From the NCBI GenBank assembly GCA_025738555.1, contig JAOVFP010000009.1:4402001-4466000 (forward strand): a DNA stretch of 64,000 nucleotides, given 5' to 3'. This stretch comes from Cyathus striatus. Taxonomy: Eukaryota > Basidiomycota > Agaricomycetes > Agaricales > Nidulariaceae. The notes beneath the pieces were generated by a model, which was not told the origin of the DNA, did not search any database, and saw only the letters and a program-made list of their open reading frames with translations. The position numbers were made by a program, and so were the translations under genes. Of the stretch, positions 35,512 through 46,197 are shown one piece after another (within the stretch, counting starts at the first letter, position 1; every line of letters begins with the position of its first letter).

Positions 35512-36604
35512 AGAACTTGTCACTTAGCCACATGTTTCAACTGACTATCAGAGAGTCAGTTGATAGTATCAGAGAGTTGATTGATAGTAAGATGAGACTT
35601 AGTTGAGAGTCAGGTGAGAGTCAGGTGAGAGTTTTGAGAGTCAGGTGAGAGTCAGTTGATAGTCAGATTATAATTACATACAAAATAGAGTAATTGCTAG
35701 TCTCACCTTACTCTCACCTTACTATTAGCTTACTCTTATTCAATCTGGTATCAGATACTAATCTGAGAGTTGATTGATACAATTTCACCTGACTATCATT
35801 TGACTATCAATTAAATTTGTATGAGTTATTGGTGTAAAATAGACTCCATGTAGATTCCACCTGATCACTATAGTTTCCCACAGTCATTACACATGTCACA
35901 ATGTGTGACATGTGTGACATGTTGAAAAAAGTGGACTTTCTGAATGACACACTAGAACAAGTGTGCACAGTTATCACACTTATATAAACTATAGTTTCCC
36001 ACAGTCCTCACGCATGTCACAATGTTGTGACATGGGTGACATGTGTGACATGCTAAAAAATATTAGAAAAAGCATGACATGTTGGGAAAAATATGACATG
36101 CTGGGAAACTAAGCTGTACCTAGACTCTATTGTCACACATGTGTGAAAGTGTGACATGTTGGAAAATGTTGGAAAAAGCGTGACATGTGTGACAAGCGTG
36201 GGAAAAATGTGACATGTTTAGAAAATTGTCACATATTATAACCATCACACTTGCCACACTTTTTCCAACATGTCACACTTTTCCCACGCTTGTCACACAT
36301 GTCACGCTTTTTCCAACATTTTCCAGTATGTCACACTTTTCCCAACATTTTCCAACATGTCACACATGGAGTTAGGTGAGAGTCAGGTAAGAGTCAGGTA
36401 AGAATCCAAGCTAAGCTCAATACTAATTTCAGGTTTCAACTGACTCTCAGTTGACTCTTGAGACTCAGTTGAGAGTCAAATGACAGTCAGATGAGAGTCT
36501 AACCTGACTTCTGAAACTTAGTTGAGAGTCAGATGAGAGTCAGGTGAGACTATTGATACTTGTATGAGAGTCAGTTGATATATGTGTGGGAGTGACACAT
36601 ACAG
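35512..36604. mobile_element. MULE-like non-autonomous element with 9-bp duplication
   Basis: A perfect TGATAGAGG lies at 35,503-35,511 and 36,605-36,613. The ends are inverted and imperfect: TTGTCACTTAGCCACATG against TGTCACTCCCACACATA, followed on both sides by TCAACTGAC. The interior is built of GAGAGTCAG-type tandem repeats and a palindrome of GTGACATGTTGGAAAA units (36,144-36,335). It has no coding capacity. A 9-bp duplication with TIRs fits the Mutator superfamily. Confidence 0.82.
36144..36335. repeat. Palindrome of TGTGACATG/GGAAAA motifs
   Basis: Inverted arms at about 36,144-36,218 and 36,255-36,335 share GTGACATGTTGGAAAA, AAAGCGTGACATGTGTGACA and AGCGTGGGAAAA. It sits inside the MULE-like element and could form a long hairpin. 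Confidence 0.75.
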
Positions 36605-37120
36605 TGATAGAGGCAATGCATTCAGCATTGATGTGGCACTGGTACTTCCATAACAGATATTGATTGTATGGTACAACCCAGCAGTTATTCACTGGAGTCC
36701 CATCCCTGGTCATGGGCTGAAATCTTGTGATCTCCCTCCTTCTCAGAACAGAATATGAATCATCTGTGATGATGGTCTTATTCTGATAAGCCTTTGGAAA
36801 TCCCTTTGAATACTTGCCACCTTCCATGCATGACTGATTGCTGCCTGGACCACAGGGTTTGTGAATCATGGTTCTCAGAATCAAATTCATACAGCTCAGG
36901 TTCAGTGTCAGAATCAGAAAGCTCAGCAGTGATCATGCTGTCAATGTCCTCTGGAGTGCACAACTTGCTCTCAGGAGCCACAAACACAATTAAATGCATA
37001 TGTGGCAGTCCATGCTTCTGGTATTCAATTATATGAATATATGCAACACATTGCCCAAAGATGCCCTCCTGGTAGATATCTAGAATGATCTGCTGCTGAA
37101 TTTGACAAAACACCCAAACT
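36605..37120 (-). pseudogene. Helitron piece 4: Rep HUH catalytic domain
   Basis: The minus strand reads QIQQQIILDIYQEGIFGQ, then VAYIHIIEYQKHGLPHMHL. The HMH within GLPHMHL is the HUH metal-binding motif of Helitron Rep. Next come TPEDIDSMITAELSD and, in a shifted frame, MIHKPCGPGSN, CMEGGKYSKGFPKAY, WVVPYNQYLLWKYQCHINAE and CIASI, where the MULE-like element cuts in. HUH Rep nicks and rejoins one DNA strand in rolling-circle transposition. One frameshift (around 36,850) and the split tyrosine motif show it is dead. Confidence 0.88.
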
Positions 37121-37400
37121 GAGATCTTTACCCTCCCCCACCCTTTTCACATGAATTTTACATGAATTTCATGTGAAGTTTACCTGAAGTTTTTGACCTC
37201 AATTTTCTCTGATTTTGGGGGAGTCCCCTGAAAATCATTTCATGTGGAACAACATGAATAGGTGAAATTCACTTGAAAAACCCCACATGAAATTCATGTG
37301 AATTACACATGAATTACACATGAATACATGAATATGTGAATTATATGTGAATTAACCATGTGAATTTCATGTGGCATTCACCTGGAATTCAGGTAACCAT
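37121..37400. repeat. Subterminal TTCACATGAA palindromic repeats, left end
   Basis: Many copies of ATTCACATGAA and TTCATGTGAA in both orientations follow the G/C-run terminus. Similar blocks occur at 45,540-45,865 (right end) and at both ends of the 39,623-40,918 element, about 39,650-39,925 and 40,700-40,890. Subterminal repeats of this kind are typical transposase-binding sites, which is inference. Confidence 0.75.
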
Positions 37401-37458
37401 GATTCTGTGTTTTAGTACTAGTACATGTAACAGTACTTACTTTTATTAAAAAAGAAAG

Positions 37459-37551
37459 TGGCACCATCATGAATTGAACTCTCGACCATGTTCTATTACA
37501 TAAGCATAAGTTCCTGCATTCAAGCAACTAATACCATTACACCATAGAAGC
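37459..37551 (-). other. tRNA-like module (A-box and B-box), element-borne
   Basis: On the minus strand, TGGTGTAATGG (37,533-37,543) fits a Pol III A-box and GAGTTCAATTC (37,471-37,481) approximates a B-box, about 50 bases apart. The segment ends GGTGCCA. Acceptor pairing is poor, so it is not a working tRNA. An equivalent module occurs in the related element at 39,990-40,075. Confidence 0.55.
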
Positions 37552-37659
37552 ATTATTTCAAAATGTTATCTCAGTGTATAAGTTGACCACACAACTGCAT
37601 GCGCCTGTCAGACTGTTATGGTCTATGGCATCTTCCAACATTATGACTGCCCTGTCATT

Positions 37660-37765
37660 GCACACCCCATCCATCATTACCCTTCCTCCCCTTCCCTCTC
37701 CTTTCCTCCCCTTTCCTCTCCCCTTCTCTCTTCTCTCTCCTCCCCTCTTTCTCTTCTCAATTACT
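37660..37765. repeat. Polypyrimidine tract
   Basis: About 100 bases of almost pure C/T (CCTTCCCTCTCC-type units). A similar tract lies at 40,205-40,316 in the short relative, at a comparable distance past the tRNA-like module. Confidence 0.6.
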
Positions 37766-38234
37766 GGTGACATCAAAGGCATACAACATGACTGGCACCA
37801 CACAAGGTGAGCGAGGAGCAGCAGAGGAAGTAGGGTGAGGGAGAAGAGGTGTAGGAGGAAAATGTATGGTGGAGGGAGACAGAGAGGGGTCATGAGGACA
37901 ACAAAGGGGTCAATAACAGGTGAGTCAATGACAATAGGGACAATGTCGTTTAAGATAAAGATAATCTAAGGTGCTAACAGGAATCGACTTTGTTCGTGTT
38001 ACAACACCTGAGTGTCAGGAAATATTTAGTGAGGATATTCTTGGAATTTTAATTGGTGATCTTGTACAGCAAAAGCTGTATGAATTGTATGAAACTGGGT
38101 ATGAAGGGTAATGTACAGCAAAGGCTGTATGTAATGACAAATATAATGAGAGGGGTATAATACACACTATAGACTTGGTGCTATATCTGATGTGTATATT
38201 GTATAGATCAATGCTTAACTTGCTTAAGACTTGA

Positions 38235-38355
38235 CCTATGACTGATTCTGCTTCTGTTACTGTTACTCTGACTGTGACTGTGACTTCTGACTAATACTGT
38301 GACTGTTACTAATCTGTTTACTGTTGCTGATACTGATACTATTTCTGACTGGACT
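38235..38355. repeat. ACTGTG microsatellite-like tract
   Basis: Degenerate runs of CTGTTACT, CTGACTGTGACTGTGACT and GATACTGATACT. No coding signal. Confidence 0.5.
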
Positions 38356-38699
38356 GGCTGTGCTGATAAAACTGTACTAATAACTGATGACTAATGACAA
38401 ATGGGTGAGACTACTGGGGAGTGGGTAGCTATCTATCTACTGCCAAACTGTCCTCCTTATATACCTTTTCCCAACCTGCTTAGTAATCCAATTCCCACTC
38501 TACCATCCTACATTGTTCTCCAAAATGAGTAGTGTGCAAGTGTAGATTTTAGATCTGAGGCTGTACAGGACAATGGTATTTGAGGGTTAGTCAGCAGAGA
38601 ACAATAGCTTATGTTAGAACAATGTGTAATGAAGTACATTGTTCTAAATAAAGAGCTACATTGTTCTGGGCAAGAACAATAGGAATCCATTTTTATAAC

Positions 38700-39095
38700 A
38701 ATGGAGTAGTGAACAATAGTTACCTATCTGCCATTGTGTAAACAATGGCAGTGAAAAACAATGGAGTTATATATAAATAGTTCCACATTGTCTTCAAATA
38801 TTAAATGAACAGTACAATGCAGTTCATTTATTATGAACAATGGTGGTGAAAACAATAGTGTCATATATAAATAGTTTTTGCATTGTCCTCAGACAATGGG
38901 TAAATTGCACAATGTAGTTCATTAGTTATGAACAATAGCATTGAAAACAATGGAGTTGTATATAAATAGTTATCTCATTGTCTTCAACAATAGGTGAATA
39001 GTACAATGCAGTTCATTTATTATGAACAATAGGATTGAAAACAATAGAGTTGTATATAAATAGTCTCTCATTGTCTTCATACAATGAATGAACAA
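38700..39095. repeat. Four tandem 94-95-bp units, each with TATAAATAG
   Basis: TATAAATAG recurs at about 38,771, 38,866, 38,961 and 39,055. Each unit also has GAACAATAG, GAAAACAATGGAGT, CATTGTCTTCA and ACAATGCAGTTCATT. ACAATG and its inverse CATTGT alternate, so single-stranded DNA could form small hairpins. Upstream sequence (38,510-38,700) holds scattered ACAAT/ATTGT motifs of the same kind. Confidence 0.8.
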
Positions 39096-39354
39096 CACAA
39101 TGAAAGAGTGTCATATTATCCTTTGTTAGTGCATTGTTTGTGCAAGCGATTAATTATTGATATGTGTATGATGTTTAATGGTGATTTAAAGTTATTTGTT
39201 CATGTAAGGTATTGGTTTGTTCATGTATGGTATTGGGTATATTTGATTAGTAGTGTATTGTATCATGTGATGGTGTGAAGTATTCAGTCATGTGACATGA
39301 CAGTGCAATTTCTTTAATTGTGGTATACAGTGCATTTGCATGCATTATATATAA

Positions 39355-39614
39355 TCAAAAATCATGCCTGACAACAATAGTGATGAAATCTAACGACAGC
39401 CACAGTGCCCCCATCCTCCCTTCTGCATTGCTACACCCTGGTGCCCCTGTTCTCTCCTCTGCCTTGTGACACAGCAACACAGTGTCACCTAGCCAGTGGG
39501 AACAGAATTCTCTCCATATGCATCTATTCCCACTGTGTCGGCCAGCACCCCCATCCCCCCCTCTCATTGTGACAACAACAACACAGCACCATGTTGGTCA
39601 ATGCCCCTGTCCTC
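39355..39614. repeat. Minisatellite, left part
   Basis: Degenerate units contain GTGCCCCCATCCTCCC, then CTCTGCATTGTGACA and ACAACAACACAG. The array is interrupted by the short KDZ-like element and continues at 40,927-41,270 with the same units. Confidence 0.6.
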
Positions 39615-39989
39615 CCCTCATCAAGCTCTTTATGCTCCCCCCCCCTTACACATGAATTTCACATGATATTCACATGAATTGGTAAAGTTCATGTGAAGTT
39701 CATGTGAAATTTAGGTGAACTTTTTCGCATTATTTTTGCTGAATTTCAGTGAGAACACTGCTAATAATTTCACCTGAATTTCAGATGAATTTCACATGAA
39801 CTTCACAATTCATGTGAATTTCAGATGAATAATTCACTTGATCTTCACATGAAATTTTTCACCAGATTTTCATGTCACTTAGTGAAGTTCACGTAAATTT
39901 CACCAGAAATTCACATGAAGCTGAGCTTCAATTGTATTTCATAGTGTTGCTTACTAATAATAAAAATAAATGTACATAGTAAATAATGA

Positions 39990-40075
39990 CTCCAGTCAGA
40001 ATTGAACCAACAGCCTCAGAGTGATGACTAATAGTTTTTCCACAGTACAACAATTAACCACTACACCATGAACAC
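39990..40075 (-). other. tRNA-like module with near-consensus A-box and B-box
   Basis: On the minus strand, TGGTGTAGTGG (40,058-40,068) matches a Pol III A-box and GGTTCAATTCT (39,998-40,008) matches the B-box. The T-arm can form five pairs with wobbles (GTTGG/CTGAC). The acceptor stem pairs poorly, so a functional tRNA is unlikely. It lies about 370 bases from the element's left end, against about 340 in the large element. Confidence 0.6.
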
Positions 40076-40354
40076 TTGTATAGAAAAAATATTTCCCACA
40101 CTATATACCCCCATCAACCCTCCGCTTTCTAATACTTTGTCACATGATTGAAATATCACATGACCAAAACATGTCGCACCATTGTTGATTCTTGCTTCTT
40201 GCCACATCATCATCATTCACTCCCTTCTCCCTCCCCCTCCCCCCTCTGTTCCACTCTTTGATCCCCCACCCTCACTCCTCCCCTATTTCACTCCCTCCTC
40301 CTCTTTCTCCATCAAGAACAAACACAGTAACAATGAGAGCACAGGAAAGCAGAA

Positions 40355-40620
40355 GGCACACAGCGAGCGCGAGGGGCGGGATGGGCGGGATGATGAGTGT
40401 GTTAGGGCACACAACGAGCACAGGGAGTGGAATAGCAAGCGGAGGGGCGGGATAGTGAGCAGAGAGGCGGGATAGCGAGTGGAGAGGCAGGTTAACAAGT
40501 GGGATGGGGTGCACAGCGAGCAGAAGGCAGGGATAGTGAGTGGGATGGGGCATGCAGCGAGCGGAGGGGCGGGAGGCATGGGAAAGCAGGGGATGGGACA
40601 TCGAGTGCAAGGGCAGGAAA
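40355..40620. repeat. GC-rich minisatellite (GAGGGGCGGGATAG-type units)
   Basis: Units of about 22-26 bases such as GCGGAGGGGCGGGATAGTGA repeat with changes about ten times. Base composition differs sharply from the AT-rich flanks. Open frames here reflect the repeat. Confidence 0.65.
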
Positions 40621-40926
40621 TTGGGGGACATTATGTAATACTATTGTTGCTTTGTAATATGTAAATTGGTCACATGATCAATAAATAAATTCATTTTCTC
40701 CATGTTTTTAAATGAATTTCACTCAATTTTTTATGTGAATTTCACTATATTTTCACTTTAATTTCATCTAAAATACATGAAAGTTTATGAACCTATGCTT
40801 TTTAGAAAATATTCAAAATCACATGAAATTCATGTGAATTTCATGTGAATATGTGAACTCTTGGTGAAATTCACATGAATTCATGGTGGGTGAAGAGGGG
40901 GGGGGGTGTAAAGTACTGCCCTCAAC

Positions 40927-41270
40927 ATGACAATGACAATGCCACACCATGTTGGCTAGTGCCCCCATCCCTCCCTCCTCGTCATGACAACAACAACACA
41001 TTACAGTATCCTCTCCCACCCCTACCACATCACCCAGTGCCCCTATCCTTCCCCCTGCATCGCGACAACAACAACACTATGTCACTCAGTGCCTCCGACC
41101 TTCCCTCTGCATCATAATGACAGTGATGACAGCCCCCTCCTTCCCTCTGCATTGCAATGATGACAATGCCATGCCACACAGCCCCTATGGTGAGAACAAC
41201 AGTGAGGGCAGCATCCTCTCCCTGTGCCACTGCCCTCCCCTCTGCACTGTGATGACAGTGATGTCAAGCC
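40927..41270. repeat. Minisatellite, right part
   Basis: Continuation of the 39,355 array, with units such as AGTGCCCCTATCCTTCCCCC and ACAACAACAACAC. The break between the parts is exactly the short KDZ-like insertion. Confidence 0.6.
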
Positions 41271-41273
41271 ACC

Positions 41274-42350
41274 CTGGAATACTTTGAATTTTGCTGATTA
41301 TATTGATAATGAGAACAACTCTCATATGGATATTCAAGAAGAAGGACTAGCATATATAATCATATCTGATAATTCTCCAAATGTCAACCCCACTTTGTTG
41401 AATATTGAAACTTCTCCAACAGCCATTCCTGTTGTTGTGAACAACCACCTTAAATCTGTACTTGAAGATATTTCTCAAATGATTCCTCATATTAAAGGTA
41501 ATATTATTATGAAATTTTTTTTCATTTTCACTAATATGTATTGTAAAACAAGATCATCAGATTAGAGTATTTGATACCTGTTGAAATATCTGGATTATGT
41601 GAGGGCACTACAGTAGTATATGAGATGCAGTTACTATTGAGTGACGCCCACATAATCAATACTTAGCTATCTTTCTTGCTGCAGTAAGAATTTTATTTAT
41701 ATATCTATATTAAAATACTAATTCTTGTGTCAGACTGACCCTATCAATAAACATATTGACTACAGTGAGGCTCCAAGTGCTGTTAGCACAAATGAAACTT
41801 CAGCTCATTCTAAAAGTGAGGATAATAAGTCTAACTATTCAGTTGAGAACACCCAAATTAGCAATAAGTTATCTCCAAGAGAGAGGACCATTATATCTAT
41901 TTATGAGGTAGACCAGTCACTCCTTGGACTTAGTGGAAAATGGTCAATTCAGGAGGCATGGAAAGTTTACAATGAGGTTAATAGGGTTAGATGCTTAGTG
42001 AACATAAATTCTAAATCCTTGCCTAAACCATCATCATTTGACATTTATAAACTTTTTGGGATTAAAACTACTGCATGGCACAACTGGGATGTTGTTCTGA
42101 AGAGACTTTCCAACTATCCATACATGGCAGAATGGCTAAGTGATAATAATCCTGACATGAATAATACACGTGAGCTTTGGGGTTTGGAAAAGTCTTCTGG
42201 ATTTACAAGAGTCAATTTAGAGGACTGGATGGATGCCAGAGACAAGACTAATAAAGATAAAGCAGCTAGTAAAGAGAAGGCCAGTGATTCAAAGCAGAAA
42301 TCAGCCAAAGGGAAGGACAAGGGGAAATCAAAGAAAGGAGCTGGAATTAA
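41274..42350 (+). pseudogene. Accessory ORF of the KDZ element, function unknown
   Basis: A first exon-like frame (41,274 to about 41,505) is acidic and Asn-rich. After a probable intron ending near 41,732, the second frame is Ser/Asn-rich and then reads IYEVDQSLLGLSGKWSIQEA. It continues through LPKPSSFDIYKLFGIKT and NLEDWMDARDKTNK and ends in a Lys-rich tail (KGKDKGKSKKGAG), a likely nuclear-localisation signal. The frame is cut at 42,351 by a solo LTR. I do not recognise the family. Its position upstream of the KDZ gene on the same strand suggests a partner gene of the element or the broken 5' part of the same gene. Confidence 0.45.
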
Positions 42351-43094
42351 GATTACATACCAATTCCCTTCCTACTGGAAGACAAATGTGAAGACACCTG
42401 GAGGGCATGGGAGAACTATAATGGAAACCCAAAGTGAGTACGGGTATGGAAATGTAGAGCAGGAGTGTGGAAAGAACTGTGGCTTCAGCTTGTGTGCTGT
42501 GCTGCCTGGATATCCCCAGGGAATGATTCATATTTTGAGGAAGACGATATAAGACAAAGGAAATGTTCCAGAGTATAAGAGAAAGCTTGGCCACTACACT
42601 AGGCAGTGGGAGAGAAATCCGAAGGAACTTAGAAGTAGAAAGAAGTGTATGAGGTTTATATGAATACTGAAGACTACCTAGTACATCTGGAAGACTACTT
42701 ATACTAAGTAGGAACCTATAGGTATGAATGTAGAAGTATAATGCAAAGGACAAGTCAAAGGAGTAAGTAGGAAATAAAGTCTGGGCAAAGTGGAGTAGGG
42801 GCGCAAATGACGTGCTCAGAATGAAGAATAAAGAACTAATCTACAAAGGCCATAATGAAATGTACAAGTGAGAATGGAAGAGAGGAGTAATATAATGATG
42901 ACACGGTGAGGCCGTCATAAGAGAAACTAAGTATCTGGGATACCCAATAGAAAACCCAATGGGTTCCGGGTACGTTCCTGGGCAGGAACGTCGGAAAGTG
43001 TAAATCCGAAGCAGGTACATTCCGGGAACAGTCTGGGTGTGTCGGAAGGTCATGTGGGAACGTCGGCACGATGTATCCAGACATGGATGTAACA
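42351..43094 (-). mobile_element. Solo LTR, family S1, older copy
   Basis: This is an inverted relative of the LTR at 46,198-46,952, similar end to end. The left end reads GATTACATAC, where the other copy has TGTTACATAC. The right end is GGATGTAACA. Many CpGs of the other copy are TpG or CpA here. No clear duplication: flanks ATTAA and GTTGT differ. It interrupts the coding of the KDZ element. Confidence 0.75.
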
Positions 43095-45465
43095 GTTGTA
43101 CATCATGTGGTATTAAAGTTTGTATCATGTAATTTTAGTTTCTTTAATGTTGTCATTTGGTTGCTTCAAATATGCATTTCCCTATTGCTCAGGCACTCAT
43201 ATTTAGTTGCATTGTATTACTTGCCAATGGCCTATGCTATAGGAACTGAACAAGAGTTTCTTATGTTAAAGTTTAGTCAATTTAGTCAGTTTATTGAAGC
43301 AAACTTTGGATCAAAGATTAGCCTATCAACAGTTATATTTTTGCTCTTTTCTCTAACAAGTAATGTTGAGCTGTTAAATTTACATGCAAGACAACAGTAT
43401 CATGAAGGAAATAACAGAAGAACAACAACACTAACTGCTTGGATTAATACACTGTCAATGGCTGTTACATCTTCTCTTGGTAACAAAACAAAATATTTAT
43501 TTCAAGAAAATATAATTCCAGATCACTATGATGATGATGAAATTAACTATCATATTTCTACAAAACTGGATGCATTTTCCAAATTTCTTAAATTGCATTC
43601 ATATAATGAGACAGGGCACTATATTGGAGAGCTAGGACCTGTTTCAGAAACTAAATTAACTCCAGTATGAATGATATGTCCATTATATATGTGTTGCAAT
43701 GGTGCATCATGTGATGGGTCTGCATTAACACAAAATTCAAAATATCAAGATATACCAAAAGTTACATTAATTGAGAGTACAAAAATGTATCATGAATCAT
43801 ATGTACTAACAGGATCTTGCTCTAAGTGTAAATCATTATACTATGCTAATCATAAATGTATATCTATTACTAGTCAGAGACCACAAAAAGAATATTTAAA
43901 TAAAGCACATTATTTTAAAATAGGTACTCATCTTTGGGTGGATCAAGTATTCTCTAAAGCAATAATGCATGGTATATACAGTTTTCATGCATATGCTGAA
44001 TATTGGAGTAATAGCTTTGGAAATAACATTGAAATTAGTTGCAAACAAATTTGGCATGCCTTTATAGATGATTCTATTCGGACTGTAAGCTTAATTACTG
44101 GTAGGCAACTTACTATTGATGATCATCTACCAATTAATGAAATTACACATTATGCATTTGAGCATCTTGGGGCAAATGGAATTGTTAAACCTCCATCAGA
44201 GCACAGCTGCTTTGAATGTACTCAAAGGTACAAGTCTACAGCTGATAACATGACTAACTACAGAAGTAATATTACAACAGAAAATATTGCTCCAGTGAAG
44301 ATGATTGTAGTAGATGGTGTTGTAATGGGCCCAACTATATGGGTATTTATTTATTTATTATAAACTTAGACCTAACAATGATTTAGCACTCGCTGCAGGA
44401 AATTGCTTCTATAAGTGCGAAGATATAATGAAAATATTTTGATTTCATCATATCTTCTCAATATCATCAAAGGAAATAGAAGCAATTGCCCATGGTGACT
44501 GTGCAATGGAGAGTTGTCATACTGAAGTTAACAATTATTGTGGTGGTGTATTCTGCAGACATCATAACATACAATATGGACCCAAATGTCATGTTAAGGG
44601 TTGTGATGCACAAAAATTTGCAAGTACAGAAGCATGTGAGGCTCATAAAGATATGTGGAATAAGTATAAGTCAAATTACAGTTCAGCAAGTCTTTCTGGA
44701 CTAAAAAGAGCACTGCAATGCAGAAATGAAAATCTGGCATGGCTACCTAATGTTAATCAACCACAGCAGCCACATGATGAAGAACAGAATGATGATAATT
44801 CTGATACCCACAAGTCTCATTTTTCCCCAAATCACTATTATTGTGTTGAAACTGTGTGTGCTCCATGTGGAGTTGTTATTGCTTGGAAAAAGTTTGTAAA
44901 ATCTGAGTCAACAGCTAATACCATGGAGTTATTAAATATGATTTACCCAACACCTGACTCATGTCCAGCATATATATGTATTGACAAAGCCTGTATGATT
45001 CTATGTTCAGTTCTGAAAAATATTCTTTATCATCCTTGGCTACTGAATAGTTGATTTGTTGTTGATGGATATCACTATACAAATCATAAGGCAGATGATG
45101 ACCTTTGTTGTACATTTTGCAATCCTGCACCAAGTGATGGTTCTGCTCCTAATCTTGTAATAATTGAACATGATCGGAATGGTCAACCATATTACAGGAG
45201 GGCTTTTAATATACAGGTAAGATATAAGTATTAAAATCTTAATAACTATTAATTCATTATCAGGCATGTGAGCAGCTCAATTCTTGGCTGGGTGGGTTTG
45301 AGTCTATTCTCAAATAAATGACAGTATCAAACTTTAATTGGTTTCTACATGCAATGTTGGTTTATCACACACAACATGTTTTGGATAGACAACAGCAAAG
45401 AGCAATAAAGACAAGGCTCAGTGATGATCTACCTGAGGATATGGATGTGAACATATAATAGATAA
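43095..45465 (+). pseudogene. KDZ transposase-associated protein with CxC5/CxC6-type Cys clusters
   Basis: The first block (about 43,225-43,668) reads AIGTEQEFLMLKFSQFSQFI and is helical. The second (43,671-44,345) holds CCNGASC, CSKCKSLYYANHKC and QIWHAFIDDSIRTVSLITG, then CFECTQRYKS. The third (44,500-45,460) reads MESCHTEVNNYCGGVFC, HHNIQYGPKCHVKGC, EACEAHKDMW, then CAPCGVVIAWKKFVKSES, YICIDKACMIL, VDGYHYTNHKADDDLCCTFC and ACEQLNSWLGGFESILK. The paired Cys clusters before a conserved FxxxDxxC-like core are the pattern described for CxC5/CxC6 clusters associated with KDZ transposases in mushrooms. Several stops, and an insertion-like or intron segment at 44,346-44,480, break it. The full KDZ catalytic core is not visible. 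Confidence 0.75.
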
Positions 45466-45880
45466 ATTTACAATATTCTCTAACTTTCATATGTAATTCT
45501 AAGTTCTAAATCTTTAAAATACAATTTTTTTGTAGGAAATGATATATATTTCATGTGAATTTCATTTTTATTTCACATGAATATCACATGAATATCATAT
45601 AACCATTGCACTGTACATGCATATGAATTTGACTTGTATTTCATGTGTACTTCACATGAATTTCACATTTAAATTTCACTTAGTTTTCACCTTGAATTTC
45701 ACCAAATTTGTGTGATTTTGGAACATCCTAGATGAAGGTGAAATTCATGTGGACTTCACATGAAAACATGTGAATTTCATGTGAAAATGTTACTTAAATG
45801 TGTATTTAATGTGAAATTCACATGAATAGGTGAAGTTCACATGAAGTTTAGGTGAAAGGGTGGGGGAGGGATAAGTACTG

Positions 45881-46197
45881 CCCAAACCACAATGTCTGGC
45901 TAATCATGAGCTTCCACTCCTTCAGGCAAGGCACTCTTCACATCTGGGTGATGGGGATTTATGGTCACTGTGAGGACATAGTCTGAAAACTTAAAGTGCC
46001 TATTGATAGCCAGTGCATTCTGACAGTTCTGCTGCATGAGTCAAGTGCTTCCTGCAAAACTGGATGGAATGATCACCCTTTTCCCAAGTTCCTACTCTTG
46101 CACATCTGGATTAACTGCAATGGCATCCACTATTCCCTGATAGGTTTCAGTATGGATCTCTGGTTGATGACCTTCAATCCAATGCAACCAACCCTGC
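45881..46197 (-). pseudogene. Helitron piece 3: conserved block before the HUH motif
   Basis: From the LTR junction the minus strand reads GWLHWIEGHQPEIHTETYQG, then RVIIPSSFAGST, LMQQNCQNALAINRHFKFSD, YVLTVTINPHHPDV and PEGVEAHD. A stop then precedes PDIVVW, where the KDZ element interrupts. This is the block of Helitron Rep proteins with the pattern LPSSF-x-GS, then Q-x-A-x-AI, then T-x-NP. Stops after QE, after GST and after AHD fit decay of CGA or similar codons. Confidence 0.9.

Larger units (their letters stand above)
39623..40918. mobile_element. Short non-autonomous relative of the KDZ element
   Basis: The left end is AAGCTCTTTATGCTCCCCCC. The right end, inverted, is CAGTACTTTACACCCCCCCC. 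It is flanked by CCCTCATC (39,615-39,622) and CCCTCAAC (40,919-40,926), seven of eight matching. Subterminal TTCACATGAA repeats, a tRNA-like module and a polypyrimidine tract appear in the same order as in the left end of the large element. Its interior is a GC-rich minisatellite and it has no transposase. Confidence 0.8.
37121..45880 (+). mobile_element. KDZ-type (Zisupton-like) DNA transposon, decayed
   Basis: The ends are GAGATCTTTACCCTCCCCCA on the left and, inverted, CAGTACTTATCCCTCCCCCA on the right, followed inward by dense AATTCACATGAA-type palindromic repeats. An 8-bp duplication, CCCAAACT/CCCAAACC, lies at 37,113-37,120 and 45,881-45,888, inside the Helitron Rep gene. KDZ elements such as Zisupton make 8-bp duplications. 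The element contains a tRNA-like module, a polypyrimidine tract, TATA-bearing tandem repeats, a minisatellite, a non-autonomous relative, an accessory ORF, a solo LTR and the KDZ gene. It is CpG-poor and clearly dead. Confidence 0.85.

Noticed and set aside
37459..40075. Functional tRNA genes at the two tRNA-like modules
   Set aside because: The A- and B-boxes are good, but the acceptor stems pair poorly and no clear anticodon arm forms.
40182..40631. Several overlapping open frames on both strands
   Set aside because: They lie in the polypyrimidine tract and GC-rich minisatellite; repetition alone keeps frames open.
42352..42552. C-terminal extension of the accessory ORF past 42,350
   Set aside because: From 42,351 the sequence is the solo LTR, so the apparent coding continues by chance.
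43095..45465. Plavaka-type CACTA transposase instead of KDZ
   Set aside because: The paired Cys/His clusters (CCNGASC, CSKC, FECTQ, CHVKGC) and the 8-bp duplication fit KDZ better; CACTA makes 3-bp duplications.
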